Assembly (NCBI GenBank): GCA_027493055.1 | Contig: JAPUDO010000019.1 | Span: 49,839-113,838 of the forward strand | Length of the DNA: 64,000 nt | Direction: 5' to 3' | From: Niabella sp. | GTDB taxonomy: Bacteria; Bacteroidota; Bacteroidia; Chitinophagales; Chitinophagaceae | Shown: piece by piece, positions 26,310 to 36,249 of the stretch | Layout: every line of letters begins with the position of its first letter | Position numbering within the stretch: the first letter of the stretch is position 1 | Notes under the pieces: model-generated | What the model saw: only the letters and a program-made list of their open reading frames with translations | What the model was told of the DNA's origin: nothing | Database searches by the model: none | Made by a program: the position numbers and the translations under genes

Positions 26310-26738
26310 TTAAAGCCGGCTGATCTTATACTGCAGCACTTCTCTCAAATCGGCTAACTGTCCTTTACTATTGACATCCATTGTCAAAGGCAGCAGCTTA
26401 CCTACCGGCGCGGCTTTCTCAAACCCGGTTTTAATTTCATTGTTAACAGGCAGGTCTTTAATGCCCGAACCGGTTTTTGAGGTAAAATAGAAACCAAGTT
26501 TAATGAACTTTTCCCATACAGAAATCCATACCACGGTTTTCTTTTTATACTGCACCTTACAAAGCCATGCATTACCGTCTTTGTAAAAACGCCATTCTTC
26601 TGTAAGTTTCATGTCAGCAAACAATTGTCTTATACCCTCATAAACAGTAAACAACCTTTTTCCTATCATATTGCTTAAAACATCATCTGAAGGCGCTATG
26701 TCTGCGTTTCTTAATAACTGTAAGGTATTAGGCTCCAT
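26310..26738 (-). CDS. DUF3788-family protein
   Basis: 142 residues, cytoplasmic. The order LFADMKLTEEWRFYKDGNAWLCKVQYKKKTV / WISVWEKFIKLGFYF matches DUF3788 proteins, which have no established role. It carries no signal peptide, unlike all neighbouring locus proteins, and sits between the GH16 and GH144 genes with gaps of about 140-150 bases on each side. It may be a late insertion into the locus. Confidence 0.75.
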   Translation of the reverse strand: MEPNTLQLLRNADIAPSDDVLSNMIGKRLFTVYEGIRQLFADMKLTEEWRFYKDGNAWLCKVQYKKKTVVWISVWEKFIKLGFYFTSKTGSGIKDLPVNNEIKTGFEKAAPVGKLLPLTMDVNSKGQLADLREVLQYKISRL

Positions 26739-26888
26739 TGTATGGGATACTTTAGTTATACTTACATCTCAGTATGGTCAATAAATAAGAGGCTAAGGTA
26801 GTTTGTATTTTTTGCGTTTCAAATTAATATTTGCTATAACCCAAACTATTCCCCCGGCTTTTATATGCAGTGCAAAGTGCATCTCCAA

Positions 26889-27977
26889 TTATTTTTTTTG
26901 AAAAACCCTTACATAATCAATTTCATAGGTTGCGGGCAGTACAGATTCATCTATACCCTGTGCGCCTCCCCAGTTTCCGCCCCAGGCAAGGTTCAGCTTC
27001 AGATAAAACGGTGCATTGAAAGGCCATGTGTCTTTATTCTCCGCCTTATCATTCTGAAAAGTAAAGTACACTTCACCGTCTATGTATCCCTTTATAAAGT
27101 CTGTCGTCCACTCAACCGCATATATATGAAATTCATCCTGCGCAGTAGGAACAAGTTTTTGAGCTGTTTTTTGCGTATTGATGGCGTGGTTATACGCTTT
27201 GGTATGGATAGATGCATGAACCCGGTTGGGATCGTAGCCTACATGTTCCATGATATCAATTTCACCATCATCAGGCCAGGCCTTATAATTTTTCGGCATC
27301 ATCCAAAATGCAGGCCAGGTTCCTTTTCCTTTGGTGAGTTTTAAACGTGCCTCAAAATAACCGTAAGTCCAGCTCTTGTTGGTATTCATGCGGATAGAAT
27401 ACACCGTTCCGTTTATCTTTTTTGCTGTAAGACGGAGGATCCCGTCTTTTACTGCTGCTAACTGATCGCCGTCTTTGTCCCCGCTGACATAAGTTTGCAA
27501 TTCATTGTTTCCCCATCCTCCGCCGCCGGTTTCGTAGAACCATTCAGCGCTGGGTTTACTGCCATCGTTAAATTCATCGTTCCAAACCAGGGTGTAGCCT
27601 TCGGGCGTATTCACATTAACTGCAGGCTTACCTTTCTGTGTTACAGGAATACTCACCCGCGTGCTTCCTGATTTAACAGTCACCGAGCCTTCACGTGCAT
27701 CAGTTGTTGTATTGGCAGCAATAGTTACCGTTACCTTTCCGCTTGTATTTACAGAGCCTGCCGGGCTGCAAGTGATCCAGTTTTCGTTGCTGTATGCCGT
27801 CCATTCGCGGTCCGCTGTAACATCAACGCTGGAGATAGATTCGCCATAGTCTGCACTGATCTGGGAAACAGAGCAGCTAATATTGCCTCCTTCCCCTTTC
27901 ACTTTGTTATCATCTTTGCTACAGCACAGCGAGCTAAGCGCCATCAGGGATAAAATAAACAGGTTCATTGTCCTCAT
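26889..27977 (-). CDS. BACON-GH16 endo-beta-glucanase, surface lipoprotein
   Basis: 362 residues from ATG 27977, lipobox ALSSLCC. A BACON domain (about 35-115: REWTAYSNENWITCSPAGS, then REGSVTVKSGS) precedes a GH16 domain (about 125-362). The catalytic motif is GEIDIMEHVG, with nucleophile and acid/base Glu, in the form typical of laminarinase-type GH16. It would cut beta-1,3 or mixed beta-glucan at the cell surface. It follows the carbohydrate-binding lipoprotein gene by 62 bases. Confidence 0.92.
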   Translation of the reverse strand: MRTMNLFILSLMALSSLCCSKDDNKVKGEGGNISCSVSQISADYGESISSVDVTADREWTAYSNENWITCSPAGSVNTSGKVTVTIAANTTTDAREGSVTVKSGSTRVSIPVTQKGKPAVNVNTPEGYTLVWNDEFNDGSKPSAEWFYETGGGGWGNNELQTYVSGDKDGDQLAAVKDGILRLTAKKINGTVYSIRMNTNKSWTYGYFEARLKLTKGKGTWPAFWMMPKNYKAWPDDGEIDIMEHVGYDPNRVHASIHTKAYNHAINTQKTAQKLVPTAQDEFHIYAVEWTTDFIKGYIDGEVYFTFQNDKAENKDTWPFNAPFYLKLNLAWGGNWGGAQGIDESVLPATYEIDYVRVFQKK

Positions 27978-28039
27978 ATTTTCATTTTTAGAAGCATGTG
28001 CGGCATTACTGATTTTGCCGCACATGCATGATCATCATT

Positions 28040-29899
28040 TTATTCGTTGCAGGTCGATTCTTTCAGAATGATATTGCTGATCGTAACTTCGGTATTTGCC
28101 GGGTTTCCGCCAAAGTCAAACACCAGATTGACCTTATCTATATCCACACCATCCATGCCAGGCACTTTGAGCACAAAATCTTCATAGGCTGTCAGGCTGA
28201 CGTTCTTGGTAAAAAAGAAGGTTTGATCGTCATCCACCTTGGTAAGCTTAACGGTAACGCCGCTAATATTCTTTGATGCATTCAGCACACAATGGAAATC
28301 ATACTTATTGGCGCTGCTGGTGCTTATATTTGTTGTTTTGAAATGCACCTGGGCCTGCCATTGCAGTGATGTTGCAGTGGGCAGCGTAATTTTATACGAA
28401 TTACCATTGGCTACCAGTGCAGGATCAGCGATCTGGGCCCATTCCGGAGCGTAATAGAAGAAGTTCGTGTAGTTTACCGTTTTCCATTTGTTGCAATCTG
28501 AGTCCGGAAGCCATTTTACATTATCTTCCCCCGGATCTTCAATGACCGTACCGTCATCGCAGCTATGCTCTTTCAGCACAACGCGGCTCATGGTAACCGA
28601 TGTTCCGGCAGTATTGCCACCAAAATCCAGCACCAGGCTTACCTTATTCATATCAATCCCCGGCATATCTGTTTTAATGAACACATAATCTTCATACGCC
28701 TTTAGCGAAATCTTTTCCTCGAAGAAGAAGGTACCGTCTTCACCTGTTTTTACCAATTTTACCGTTACATTTTTATGATCTTTAGAGGAATTGAATACCG
28801 CGGAAAAATCGTAATTCTTTGCGGCATTAGTGGTTATGTTTGTCAGGAATTTTACCTGTGCCTGCCAGGTATCCGTTGTTGCAGCAGGCAAGGTAATCTG
28901 ATAAGCGTTACCATTAGCGGTGAAACCGGGATTAGCGATCTGATTCCATCCCGGAGCGTAATAGAACTCATTTGTAAAGGTTGCCGTTTTCCAGAAGTTA
29001 CAATCACTATCGGGATCATAGCCTCCGATCTTGGTGTCTCCTCCCGATGTTAGGATATAATGCCATGCAATATTACCATCGTCGGAAATTAACTCAAGTT
29101 TATTGGCTGAAATGCCTACTATTTTAAACTTCGGCGTTTGATAGGCCTGGTCAAAGGGAATATAAGGGAACAGTGTTTGTGCAGGGAATGTAAGGAACAC
29201 ATCTGTACCTTCCCCAACAAAATCATAAGTGGTTTTCTGTTCAGAAACAGGCGCCATAAAGTCTGCGTCATTATGGGGATTATGTTGGCTGAACAGGGAA
29301 CTTCCTTTATTTACATACACGGTACCGCCCGGGCCCGGGTTGTAGGTATAGTTCTTGTCATTCGTAAACGTCAGCACATCATCGTACAGTCCCCAATCGG
29401 CTTTTTCGTTGGGCGATGCGCTCCACCAGCCTGTACCGTCACTGCCTGACGGGCCGCAGGCCAGGTGCGCCACTTCTTTTCGTGCAATTGACCAGTTTTT
29501 GCTGCCGTTACCGGCAATGAGGCCAATATATTTATCAAAATCAACCAACGAATTATCAATAGTAAATGTTTTGGTAATGGCTCCATCGCTGATACCGTTG
29601 GTGTTCCCGATCTTGACATTCACGGAATAGGTGCCTGCGGTATTGTAAATCCTGGTAAACCCGTTAAGTGTGGAATAGACGGTTTTACTGTTTTCCTCAA
29701 AAATCCATACCGGGTAAACGCCTTTATTTTTAAGGGTAAAAGTCACCTGGTTGAGTTCCTGGTTCACCGCAATATCCACATCAATATCCGTAGCCAGGGG
29801 AATTCCTTCTTCCACAGGGCGGGCAATATCTTTTTTACATGCCGCGAAAGTAAGGAGTATGATCAGCAGGCTTCCTAAATAGCTATATATCTTTTTCAT
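28040..29899 (-). CDS. PKD/carbohydrate-binding surface glycan-binding lipoprotein with duplicated module
   Basis: 619 residues, lipobox LTFAAC. An N-terminal PKD-like domain (about 35-115) and a middle unit (about 120-310) precede two homologous modules, about 320-460 and 475-619. Each begins DSDCN.WKT, contains FYYAP.W.QIA.P, Q.Q...W...FT-like QAQV, FFF.. and ends L..DFGGN..T.VT.S...LKE..C. They resemble CBM4-type jelly rolls. By position after susD it is the SusE-like surface glycan-binding protein of this locus. Confidence 0.85.
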   Translation of the reverse strand: MKKIYSYLGSLLIILLTFAACKKDIARPVEEGIPLATDIDVDIAVNQELNQVTFTLKNKGVYPVWIFEENSKTVYSTLNGFTRIYNTAGTYSVNVKIGNTNGISDGAITKTFTIDNSLVDFDKYIGLIAGNGSKNWSIARKEVAHLACGPSGSDGTGWWSASPNEKADWGLYDDVLTFTNDKNYTYNPGPGGTVYVNKGSSLFSQHNPHNDADFMAPVSEQKTTYDFVGEGTDVFLTFPAQTLFPYIPFDQAYQTPKFKIVGISANKLELISDDGNIAWHYILTSGGDTKIGGYDPDSDCNFWKTATFTNEFYYAPGWNQIANPGFTANGNAYQITLPAATTDTWQAQVKFLTNITTNAAKNYDFSAVFNSSKDHKNVTVKLVKTGEDGTFFFEEKISLKAYEDYVFIKTDMPGIDMNKVSLVLDFGGNTAGTSVTMSRVVLKEHSCDDGTVIEDPGEDNVKWLPDSDCNKWKTVNYTNFFYYAPEWAQIADPALVANGNSYKITLPTATSLQWQAQVHFKTTNISTSSANKYDFHCVLNASKNISGVTVKLTKVDDDQTFFFTKNVSLTAYEDFVLKVPGMDGVDIDKVNLVFDFGGNPANTEVTISNIILKESTCNE

Positions 29900-29918
29900 A
29901 ATACTGTCACTGCTAAGG

Positions 29919-31439
29919 TTAATAATTATTTTGCGTCAATGTGCCTCCTGCCGCGTCAATCTCTGATTGCGGTATGGGCAGGTACTTTTTGGATTCCGTC
30001 CATGTGCCTGTACGGTATGCTCCATCTGGTACCAAGTACTGGGTAGCTAATCCAGAACGGATCAGGTCCCAATAACGCTTTCCTTCTCCCAAAAATTCCA
30101 GCCGGCGCTCTTTGATGATATTTTCACGTGTTGGAGAAATGGCGCTCAATCCGGCCCTGGTACGCACTTTGTCCAGGTAGGCCTGGGCGCTTCCGCTTCC
30201 CGACGCACCACGGGCAATCAGCTCGGCCGCATTTAACAAGGTCTCGGAATAGCGGTAAACACGGAAGTTGTTATTATAGTTCAAATCAGCATCGGCGGAG
30301 TGGTTGGCATTTCCACCAACCCTGGCAATATATTTCTTTAAAAAGAAGCCCTGATCCTGATACCGGGGCTGATAAGAAGCGCCGGGGTGCTGCACTTTAT
30401 ATTTCGCAAAGTTCAGGATACCGCCGTCGCGTCTTTGATCATTTTCGGCGTATAAGGCATAAGCATTCGCTTTAACAGGTTCAAATCCCCATCCACCATC
30501 ATAATCCGGACTGCCCGCCAAATTATATATACCTATAAACTTAGGATATACTGATCCGCCATCGTTGGTAGCATTGCTCCATGAACGTACAGCATTGCGG
30601 CTGTAATAGTTTATCTCAAAGATGGACTCTTTTGACCATTCTCCGCTTTCTTCCCATATCGAAGCGAAATTGTTGACCAGGTCATATTGCCCGGAATTGA
30701 TGATCTCCTCCATGTATTGAAGCGCCTTATTAAACCGCGCCTGGTCGTTTTGATACATCACCACTTCGGCATATAGCATATACGCCATTGCAAGTGATAC
30801 ACGTCCTTCTTTACCACTGCTGACCTTCATGGGCAAACCGCCATTTTTGATCGCATCCTCCAGGGTGGTAACAATACCTTCATACACCTGATCGGCTGTA
30901 TTTTGCTTGGCGATATAGGGGTATTCCAGGTTAGTTTCGTAATAAGGAATATTTCCCCACAGCTTCCATAACCAGGTGTAATAAAAAGAACGCAGCACTT
31001 TGGCTTCTGCCAGGTACAAAGCTTTTGATCCATCGGAGATGCCGTTCACATTGTCCATATATTGCATAACAATATTGGAGCGGTTTACGCCTGAGTAAAA
31101 GGTTGTCCACAAATCGCTGACCACCGAGGTAGGTAGCGCTGCGTAATTGAACATGCGGTGGAGATAGATGCAGTCATTGGCATCTGCGCCCCCTACATAA
31201 ACATCATCAGCCATTACGTCGGACACCAACCCAATATGAGTGTATTGCCCCCACGCATAGTCAAACCATTGCAGGGGATCATAGGCCGCTACCAGCGCCT
31301 CGAAGATGCGGGGCTCAGTGGTATAATATTCGTTCACATATAATTTATCGGCCGATTCCACGTCCAGGAACTTTTCTGAACAGCCGCTTTGTGTAAGAAT
31401 TGTAAAAATAGTTGTGATTATATAGATGAATCGTTTCAT
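29919..31439 (-). CDS. susD: SusD-family outer-membrane glycan-binding lipoprotein
   Basis: 506 residues, lipobox LTQSGC followed by SEKFLDVES. The TPR-containing SusD core is clear (YLAEAKVLRSFYYTWLWKLWGNIPY, LYAEVVMYQN) and the C-terminus has the conserved ERRLEFLGEGKRYWDLIR and KKYLPIPQSEID. SusD caps the SusC pore and binds the polysaccharide. Its gene follows susC by 18 bases. Confidence 0.95.
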   Translation of the reverse strand: MKRFIYIITTIFTILTQSGCSEKFLDVESADKLYVNEYYTTEPRIFEALVAAYDPLQWFDYAWGQYTHIGLVSDVMADDVYVGGADANDCIYLHRMFNYAALPTSVVSDLWTTFYSGVNRSNIVMQYMDNVNGISDGSKALYLAEAKVLRSFYYTWLWKLWGNIPYYETNLEYPYIAKQNTADQVYEGIVTTLEDAIKNGGLPMKVSSGKEGRVSLAMAYMLYAEVVMYQNDQARFNKALQYMEEIINSGQYDLVNNFASIWEESGEWSKESIFEINYYSRNAVRSWSNATNDGGSVYPKFIGIYNLAGSPDYDGGWGFEPVKANAYALYAENDQRRDGGILNFAKYKVQHPGASYQPRYQDQGFFLKKYIARVGGNANHSADADLNYNNNFRVYRYSETLLNAAELIARGASGSGSAQAYLDKVRTRAGLSAISPTRENIIKERRLEFLGEGKRYWDLIRSGLATQYLVPDGAYRTGTWTESKKYLPIPQSEIDAAGGTLTQNNY

Positions 31440-31457
31440 GTTTTTCCGTTTTTGTTT

Positions 31458-34400
31458 TTAAAAGGATAGGTTCAACCCGAAAGAAAAAACCCTGGCCTGC
31501 GGATATACACCGCGGTCTATGCCAATAGAAGTGCCTCCCGAAGATATTTCGGGGTCGAATCCTTCATATTTGGTTAAGGTGAGCAGGTTTTCAGCCGAAG
31601 CAAATACCCTGAGTTTAGAAACGAAATACCTACGTGTTAACTGATCCGGAAGCGTATAGCCAAGTACCAGGTTCTTTAGTCTCATATAAGACCCATCCTT
31701 TACGAACATACTTGAAGACAACCAGTTGCCATTGGCGTCGGTAAAAGAAAATCGTGGGATAGTATTTGACGTTCCCTCACCGGTCCATCTGTTAAGCATA
31801 TAAGCGGGCAGGTTGATGTACGATATGTCGGTTCTGCGGGTAGCATCGTAAATATCGTTGCCGAGGGTTCCCTGGAACATGAAGCTGAAATCAAAATTTT
31901 TCCAGGTTGCGCTGGCGTTAAATCCAAATGTCCAGTCGGGGTTGCCTTTGCCGATTATAGTACGGTCGGCGTCTGAAATCACACCATCGTTGTTGATATC
32001 TACAAAGCGAACATCGCCTGGAATGGCTTTGGGTTGTATCAGTGAGCCATCGGCACTCACATAGCTATTTATCTCATCCCGGTTCTGGAAAATACCATTG
32101 GCTTTGTAGCCGTAAAAATAGGGGAAGGGATAGCCATTTTCTGCCCGGCTGATGGTGCCTACATTCTGATAATAATCGTAGTTGGCAAAACCTTCTTCAT
32201 TTCCGAGCCGCAACATATTGTTCTTAATGTAAGAAGCATTAGCGCCTAAGCGAACACCCCATTGCCCTGCTCTAAACCGATAGGCAGCTTCAAACTCCAC
32301 CCCTTTATTTTCCATCTCGCCTACATTACCCGTAGGTTTTGCCTCACCCACATAGGATGGAATAGACATGACCATCAGCATACCATTGGTCTTTTTATAA
32401 AAATAGTCTATGGACAAGCTAAACGCATTCCTGAATAAACCAAGATCCAACCCAACATCTGTCTGTACCGACTCTTCCCATCTCAGGGAAGGATTGGCCA
32501 GCCCACTGGGTTTTGTACCCACATATATGGTACCATCCCCTGTTCCAAAAACATAATTGTTGCCCGAGGAGGTCAATGCCACATAACCAAACGCACCTAT
32601 GCTTTCGTTCCCGTTCTTTCCCCAGGAAGCTCTTAATTTCGTGGATGATAACCATTGGGGACGACTGTTCATAAACTGTTCGTTTGTTATGTTCCATCCC
32701 ACAGAGAACGAAGGAAAAGTAGCATAGCGGTTATTAGAGCCGAAGTTGGAAGAGCCGTCCCTGCGTATAGTTGCCTGGAACATATAACGCTCATCGTAGT
32801 TATAGCTCAAACGGGAGAATAATGACGCCAGTGTACGTGGACTGTACGCTCCTCCATACACACTCATATCTCCGTTTGCTGCCGTTCCGGTAGTAAAATT
32901 GATATTAGCCTTGCTTCCATCTTCTTCCACCAGGAAACGATTGGATCCGCCAATATTACGCCCTGTTGTTTTTTTAGCCGACTGTCCTACCAATACCTGG
33001 ATATTATGCTTATCCAGCAGGTTTTTTTCATAAGACAATACATTTTCCAATTGCCATACAAGCGCACGGTTCATGCTTGACCACACGCTGGATTCGTTCT
33101 TATAATTGGACTGTCCCAGGTAGTATTTAGGAGTCCAGCCGTCATTTCCCCAAAACGCCAGATCTGTTCCAAAAGATGACTTAAATTTCAGGTTGTCCCA
33201 GATGGATAACTCACCCCAGAAATTGGAGATAAATTTATCGGCATTGCCTTTATCGCCCGGAAGCGCCAGTTGCGCCAGCGGATTGGTGATCTCATTATAG
33301 CCTGCCCCGGCAATGGTATATACCTGTCCTGTTTTGGGGTCTTTCACCGCATAAGGATGCTGGGCAAGAGCGGCTTCTGGGTCCTCCTCGTATAAACCCA
33401 AAAGCGGAGAAAACGCAAGAGCGCTGCCTAATGGTGAGCCGTATTCGGAGTTGGTGGAAATACCCCTGGATTTTATGCGGGAGTATGACACATTCACTCC
33501 TAATGTGAACTTGTGCAGGTAGTTCCGGTCTTTATTGTCCAGCAGGTTGAAAATAGTGTTGGACCGGAGCGTCATACGGTTATAGTTGGAGCGATCCCAG
33601 TTGCCTCCAACAATACCCTCCTGGTCATAGTGTCCTGCCGAAAGGAAATAGTTAACTTTTTCGCTCGCGCCACTAATGCTAACCTGGTGGTTGGAAACCG
33701 GCGCGTTTTTATTAAAAACCAAATCCTGCCAATCTGTGCCTTTGCCATAAGAATAGGGATCGGCATAGCGGGGGCTTTGTCCTGAGTTTAAAAGGCCCTC
33801 GTTGATCAGAATGGCATATTCGGTGGCATTCAGCACATCGCGTTTTGTCCACCGGTTCTGATACCCCGAAGAGAAATCGTAGTTCACCCGTGGCTTTCCG
33901 ATGATTCCTTTTTTGGTTGTTACCAGAATAACACCGTTGGCCGCCCTTGCGCCATAAACAGCTCCCGAAGCCGCGTCTTTTAATACTTCAATGGAACTAA
34001 TATCGCTTGGGTTCAGGTAATCTATGCCGCCATCTATCGGCATTCCATCCACAATATACAGCGGATCGCTGTTGTTGATGGTTCCCACCCCTCTGATCCT
34101 GACTTTAGAACCTTCGCCCGGCTGGCCGGAAGATTGCGTAACCATAACGCCGGAAACCATCCCTTTCAGGGCATTGTCCACCCGAACGGGCGATGTATTT
34201 TTTAAATCATCGGCCGATATGCGGGAAATAGCAGCCGTTACCACACTTTTCTTTTGGGTGCCGTAACCCACCACCACTACTTCATCAAGGCCCTCTATAG
34301 CAGCAACCAGCTTTATCTCAATTGAGGTGCGGTTGCCCACAATTATTTCCTTCGTTTGATACCCAACCGCGCTTATAATAAGCACAGCCGCATCTCCAAC

Positions 34401-34904
34401 AGTTATGGAATATTCCCCGGCATCATTAGTAGCCACACCGTTGACGGTCCCTTTTTCCGTTACCGAGGCCCCGGCTACTGGATTGCCTTTTTCATCCGTT
34501 ACTTTACCGGTAACAGGAAGTACCGCATTTTCAACAGGCTTTCCTATAACAACTACCAGCCCGTTATTGATCTTTTTGTAAGAAAAAGAAGTGTTCAGCA
34601 ACACGGTTTGCATTATGTAATCGATAGTGGCATTTTTAGCTACCACGTTCACTTTCATATCGCTTTTTCTCACTTCTTCGTTATATACAAACCGGTAATC
34701 ATACCTTGATTCTATTCTTTTGAGAATTTCGGGTATGGTAGCATGTTCTATATTCAGGTTGATCCTTTTCTGGGAAGCCCCTTCAAAAGCCATTACCTGA
34801 AATGAAGTAATAAGAATTACAAAAACCGCCAGCTTCATTTTTAGAATAATTTTTATAAGCAGTGGTACTGGGCAAGACCCGGCAAGGCAATTATATTTTT
34901 TCAT
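31458..34904 (-). CDS. susC: SusC-family TonB-dependent transporter with STN signalling domain
   Basis: About 1148 residues. After the signal peptide an STN domain (about 45-115: ILKRIESRYDYRFVY) precedes a CarboxypepD_reg domain (GKVTDEKGNPVAGASVTEKG), a TonB-box-like DEVVVVGYGTQ, the plug (VRIRGVGTINNSDPLYIVDG) and a 22-strand-type barrel ending ARVFSFGLNLSF. The STN domain is the part that contacts a FecR anti-sigma factor, matching the upstream genes. ATG 34904 is chosen since it gives the usual MKK start and signal; GTG 34982 is further upstream. Confidence 0.95.
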   Translation of the reverse strand: MKKYNCLAGSCPVPLLIKIILKMKLAVFVILITSFQVMAFEGASQKRINLNIEHATIPEILKRIESRYDYRFVYNEEVRKSDMKVNVVAKNATIDYIMQTVLLNTSFSYKKINNGLVVVIGKPVENAVLPVTGKVTDEKGNPVAGASVTEKGTVNGVATNDAGEYSITVGDAAVLIISAVGYQTKEIIVGNRTSIEIKLVAAIEGLDEVVVVGYGTQKKSVVTAAISRISADDLKNTSPVRVDNALKGMVSGVMVTQSSGQPGEGSKVRIRGVGTINNSDPLYIVDGMPIDGGIDYLNPSDISSIEVLKDAASGAVYGARAANGVILVTTKKGIIGKPRVNYDFSSGYQNRWTKRDVLNATEYAILINEGLLNSGQSPRYADPYSYGKGTDWQDLVFNKNAPVSNHQVSISGASEKVNYFLSAGHYDQEGIVGGNWDRSNYNRMTLRSNTIFNLLDNKDRNYLHKFTLGVNVSYSRIKSRGISTNSEYGSPLGSALAFSPLLGLYEEDPEAALAQHPYAVKDPKTGQVYTIAGAGYNEITNPLAQLALPGDKGNADKFISNFWGELSIWDNLKFKSSFGTDLAFWGNDGWTPKYYLGQSNYKNESSVWSSMNRALVWQLENVLSYEKNLLDKHNIQVLVGQSAKKTTGRNIGGSNRFLVEEDGSKANINFTTGTAANGDMSVYGGAYSPRTLASLFSRLSYNYDERYMFQATIRRDGSSNFGSNNRYATFPSFSVGWNITNEQFMNSRPQWLSSTKLRASWGKNGNESIGAFGYVALTSSGNNYVFGTGDGTIYVGTKPSGLANPSLRWEESVQTDVGLDLGLFRNAFSLSIDYFYKKTNGMLMVMSIPSYVGEAKPTGNVGEMENKGVEFEAAYRFRAGQWGVRLGANASYIKNNMLRLGNEEGFANYDYYQNVGTISRAENGYPFPYFYGYKANGIFQNRDEINSYVSADGSLIQPKAIPGDVRFVDINNDGVISDADRTIIGKGNPDWTFGFNASATWKNFDFSFMFQGTLGNDIYDATRRTDISYINLPAYMLNRWTGEGTSNTIPRFSFTDANGNWLSSSMFVKDGSYMRLKNLVLGYTLPDQLTRRYFVSKLRVFASAENLLTLTKYEGFDPEISSGGTSIGIDRGVYPQARVFSFGLNLSF

Positions 34905-34967
34905 ATATTGCAATAGTTTAAATGATAGAATAGCTGCTGTCGCAAGCAGTGATACTGTCTTAATCCG

Positions 34968-35006
34968 GCGGAAAATGGTCACAACATTTTCCGCTTTATT
35001 TTTTTT
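34968..35006 (+). terminator. Plus-strand intrinsic terminator antisense to the susC leader
   Basis: A perfect 10-bp stem GCGGAAAATG (34968-34977) / CATTTTCCGC (34985-34994), loop GTCACAA, followed on the plus strand by TTTATTTTTTTT. No plus-strand gene ends here; all genes for more than 15 kb are on the minus strand. It may end an antisense RNA across the susC start, or fold as a leader hairpin in the minus-strand message, where no U-tract follows. Confidence 0.65.
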
Positions 35007-35068
35007 CTTAAAACTCAGGTTTCCTTATTCATTGTAATACAATCGTTTTTTTGTTAGAAAATATAATA

Positions 35069-36142
35069 TCAGTAAATAATTACTTTATCCTTTTCTATAC
35101 GGTATTGAAAACCGCCCACAGCTTTTAAAGAGGCCAGCACATCTTCAAGCGAATCATTTTCAAAGGTCCCGGTGTAAAGAATATCTCCTGTACTGCGGCG
35201 GAGCTCTATGGTTACGTTATACCAGCGCTCGAGCACTGGCGACAGGCTTTCAATCTTTTCCTGCTCAAAAACCAGCCGGTTCTTTACCCATTCTGTTTCC
35301 ACAACTGTTGTATCTTTTTTATTAGCAGCAATATTCAACAGCTCAAAGGCCTTCGTTTTTTTCGGGATGGCAGTTTGTACTCCGTTTACCGGCACCTCAT
35401 TTTGTACAATGATCTTCTCATTAGGCTCCAGCATTATCGTTTCGTGCTTTTTATTTTTCAGCAGCACTTCTACAGCCCCCCTCAACAAGGTAGTTTGAGT
35501 ATTGGCCTCATTGGGATAAGCCCGCACATTAAAGGCTGTACCCAGCACTTTTACATCTAGGGTTGGCGTATGCACGATAAAAGGACGGGAAGGATCTTTT
35601 GTTACATCAAAATACGCTTCGCCCGTCAGCGTAACCTCACGTGTATTGTTGCCAAACTCCTTGTCGTAAGTTAGTTTGGTATCTGCATTTACCCACACTT
35701 TAGTGCCATCGGGCAAAACCAGGTCCGTTTTGGACCCTTTTTTTGTAGACACTATATTAGCTGCCTGGTGTAAAGCCGTATTTGTTTGAGAATAATAAAA
35801 TACAGCCAAGCCTGCAATCAAAATTACAGAAGCAGCAGCCAGCCATACTTTAAGTTTCCTGTATTTACTGATGGGAACAGGCATTGTTTCAGGCTGATGC
35901 ATTTTTTGATGTAACAGCTTTAATGCCTCATTTACAGTATCGTTGTCAATATTTTTTTTATAGCTGAGTGAGCTGGCAAATACTTCATCCATACCTTCCG
36001 CAAGAAGCGAATGATCAGCGCTACTCCTGGTCAGGGCTGACAATTCCAGCTGCTCGTCAAGCGTCAGCTCCCCCGACTTTTTTCTTACCAATAGATATAT
36101 TAACCTTTCGTTATTCACCTGTATAAAATAGGACTTATACAC
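35069..36142 (-). CDS. FecR-family anti-sigma factor
   Basis: 357 residues. A cytoplasmic N-terminal part (about 1-85) binds the sigma factor, one membrane helix lies at about 89-107 (VWLAAASVILIAGLAVFYY), then a periplasmic FecR domain (GSKTDLVLPDGTKVWVNADTKLTY, GEAYFDVTKDPSRPFIV, TAFNVRAYPNE) and a DUF4974/STN-like end (YTGTFENDSLEDVLASL). It would release the ECF sigma factor when the STN domain of SusC signals substrate. A GTG at 36118 is an alternative start that matches the family's MNNERL start. Confidence 0.93.
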   Translation of the reverse strand: MYKSYFIQVNNERLIYLLVRKKSGELTLDEQLELSALTRSSADHSLLAEGMDEVFASSLSYKKNIDNDTVNEALKLLHQKMHQPETMPVPISKYRKLKVWLAAASVILIAGLAVFYYSQTNTALHQAANIVSTKKGSKTDLVLPDGTKVWVNADTKLTYDKEFGNNTREVTLTGEAYFDVTKDPSRPFIVHTPTLDVKVLGTAFNVRAYPNEANTQTTLLRGAVEVLLKNKKHETIMLEPNEKIIVQNEVPVNGVQTAIPKKTKAFELLNIAANKKDTTVVETEWVKNRLVFEQEKIESLSPVLERWYNVTIELRRSTGDILYTGTFENDSLEDVLASLKAVGGFQYRIEKDKVIIY

Positions 36143-36249
36143 AAAGACGCATTCTGGTAAGATTTACCCCCAAAAGAAAAAAGTTTTTTTTAATGATGAT
36201 GCAATCGAGCAATAGTCATCAGGTAGCGACAGTTAGCACCACTGAGCGC

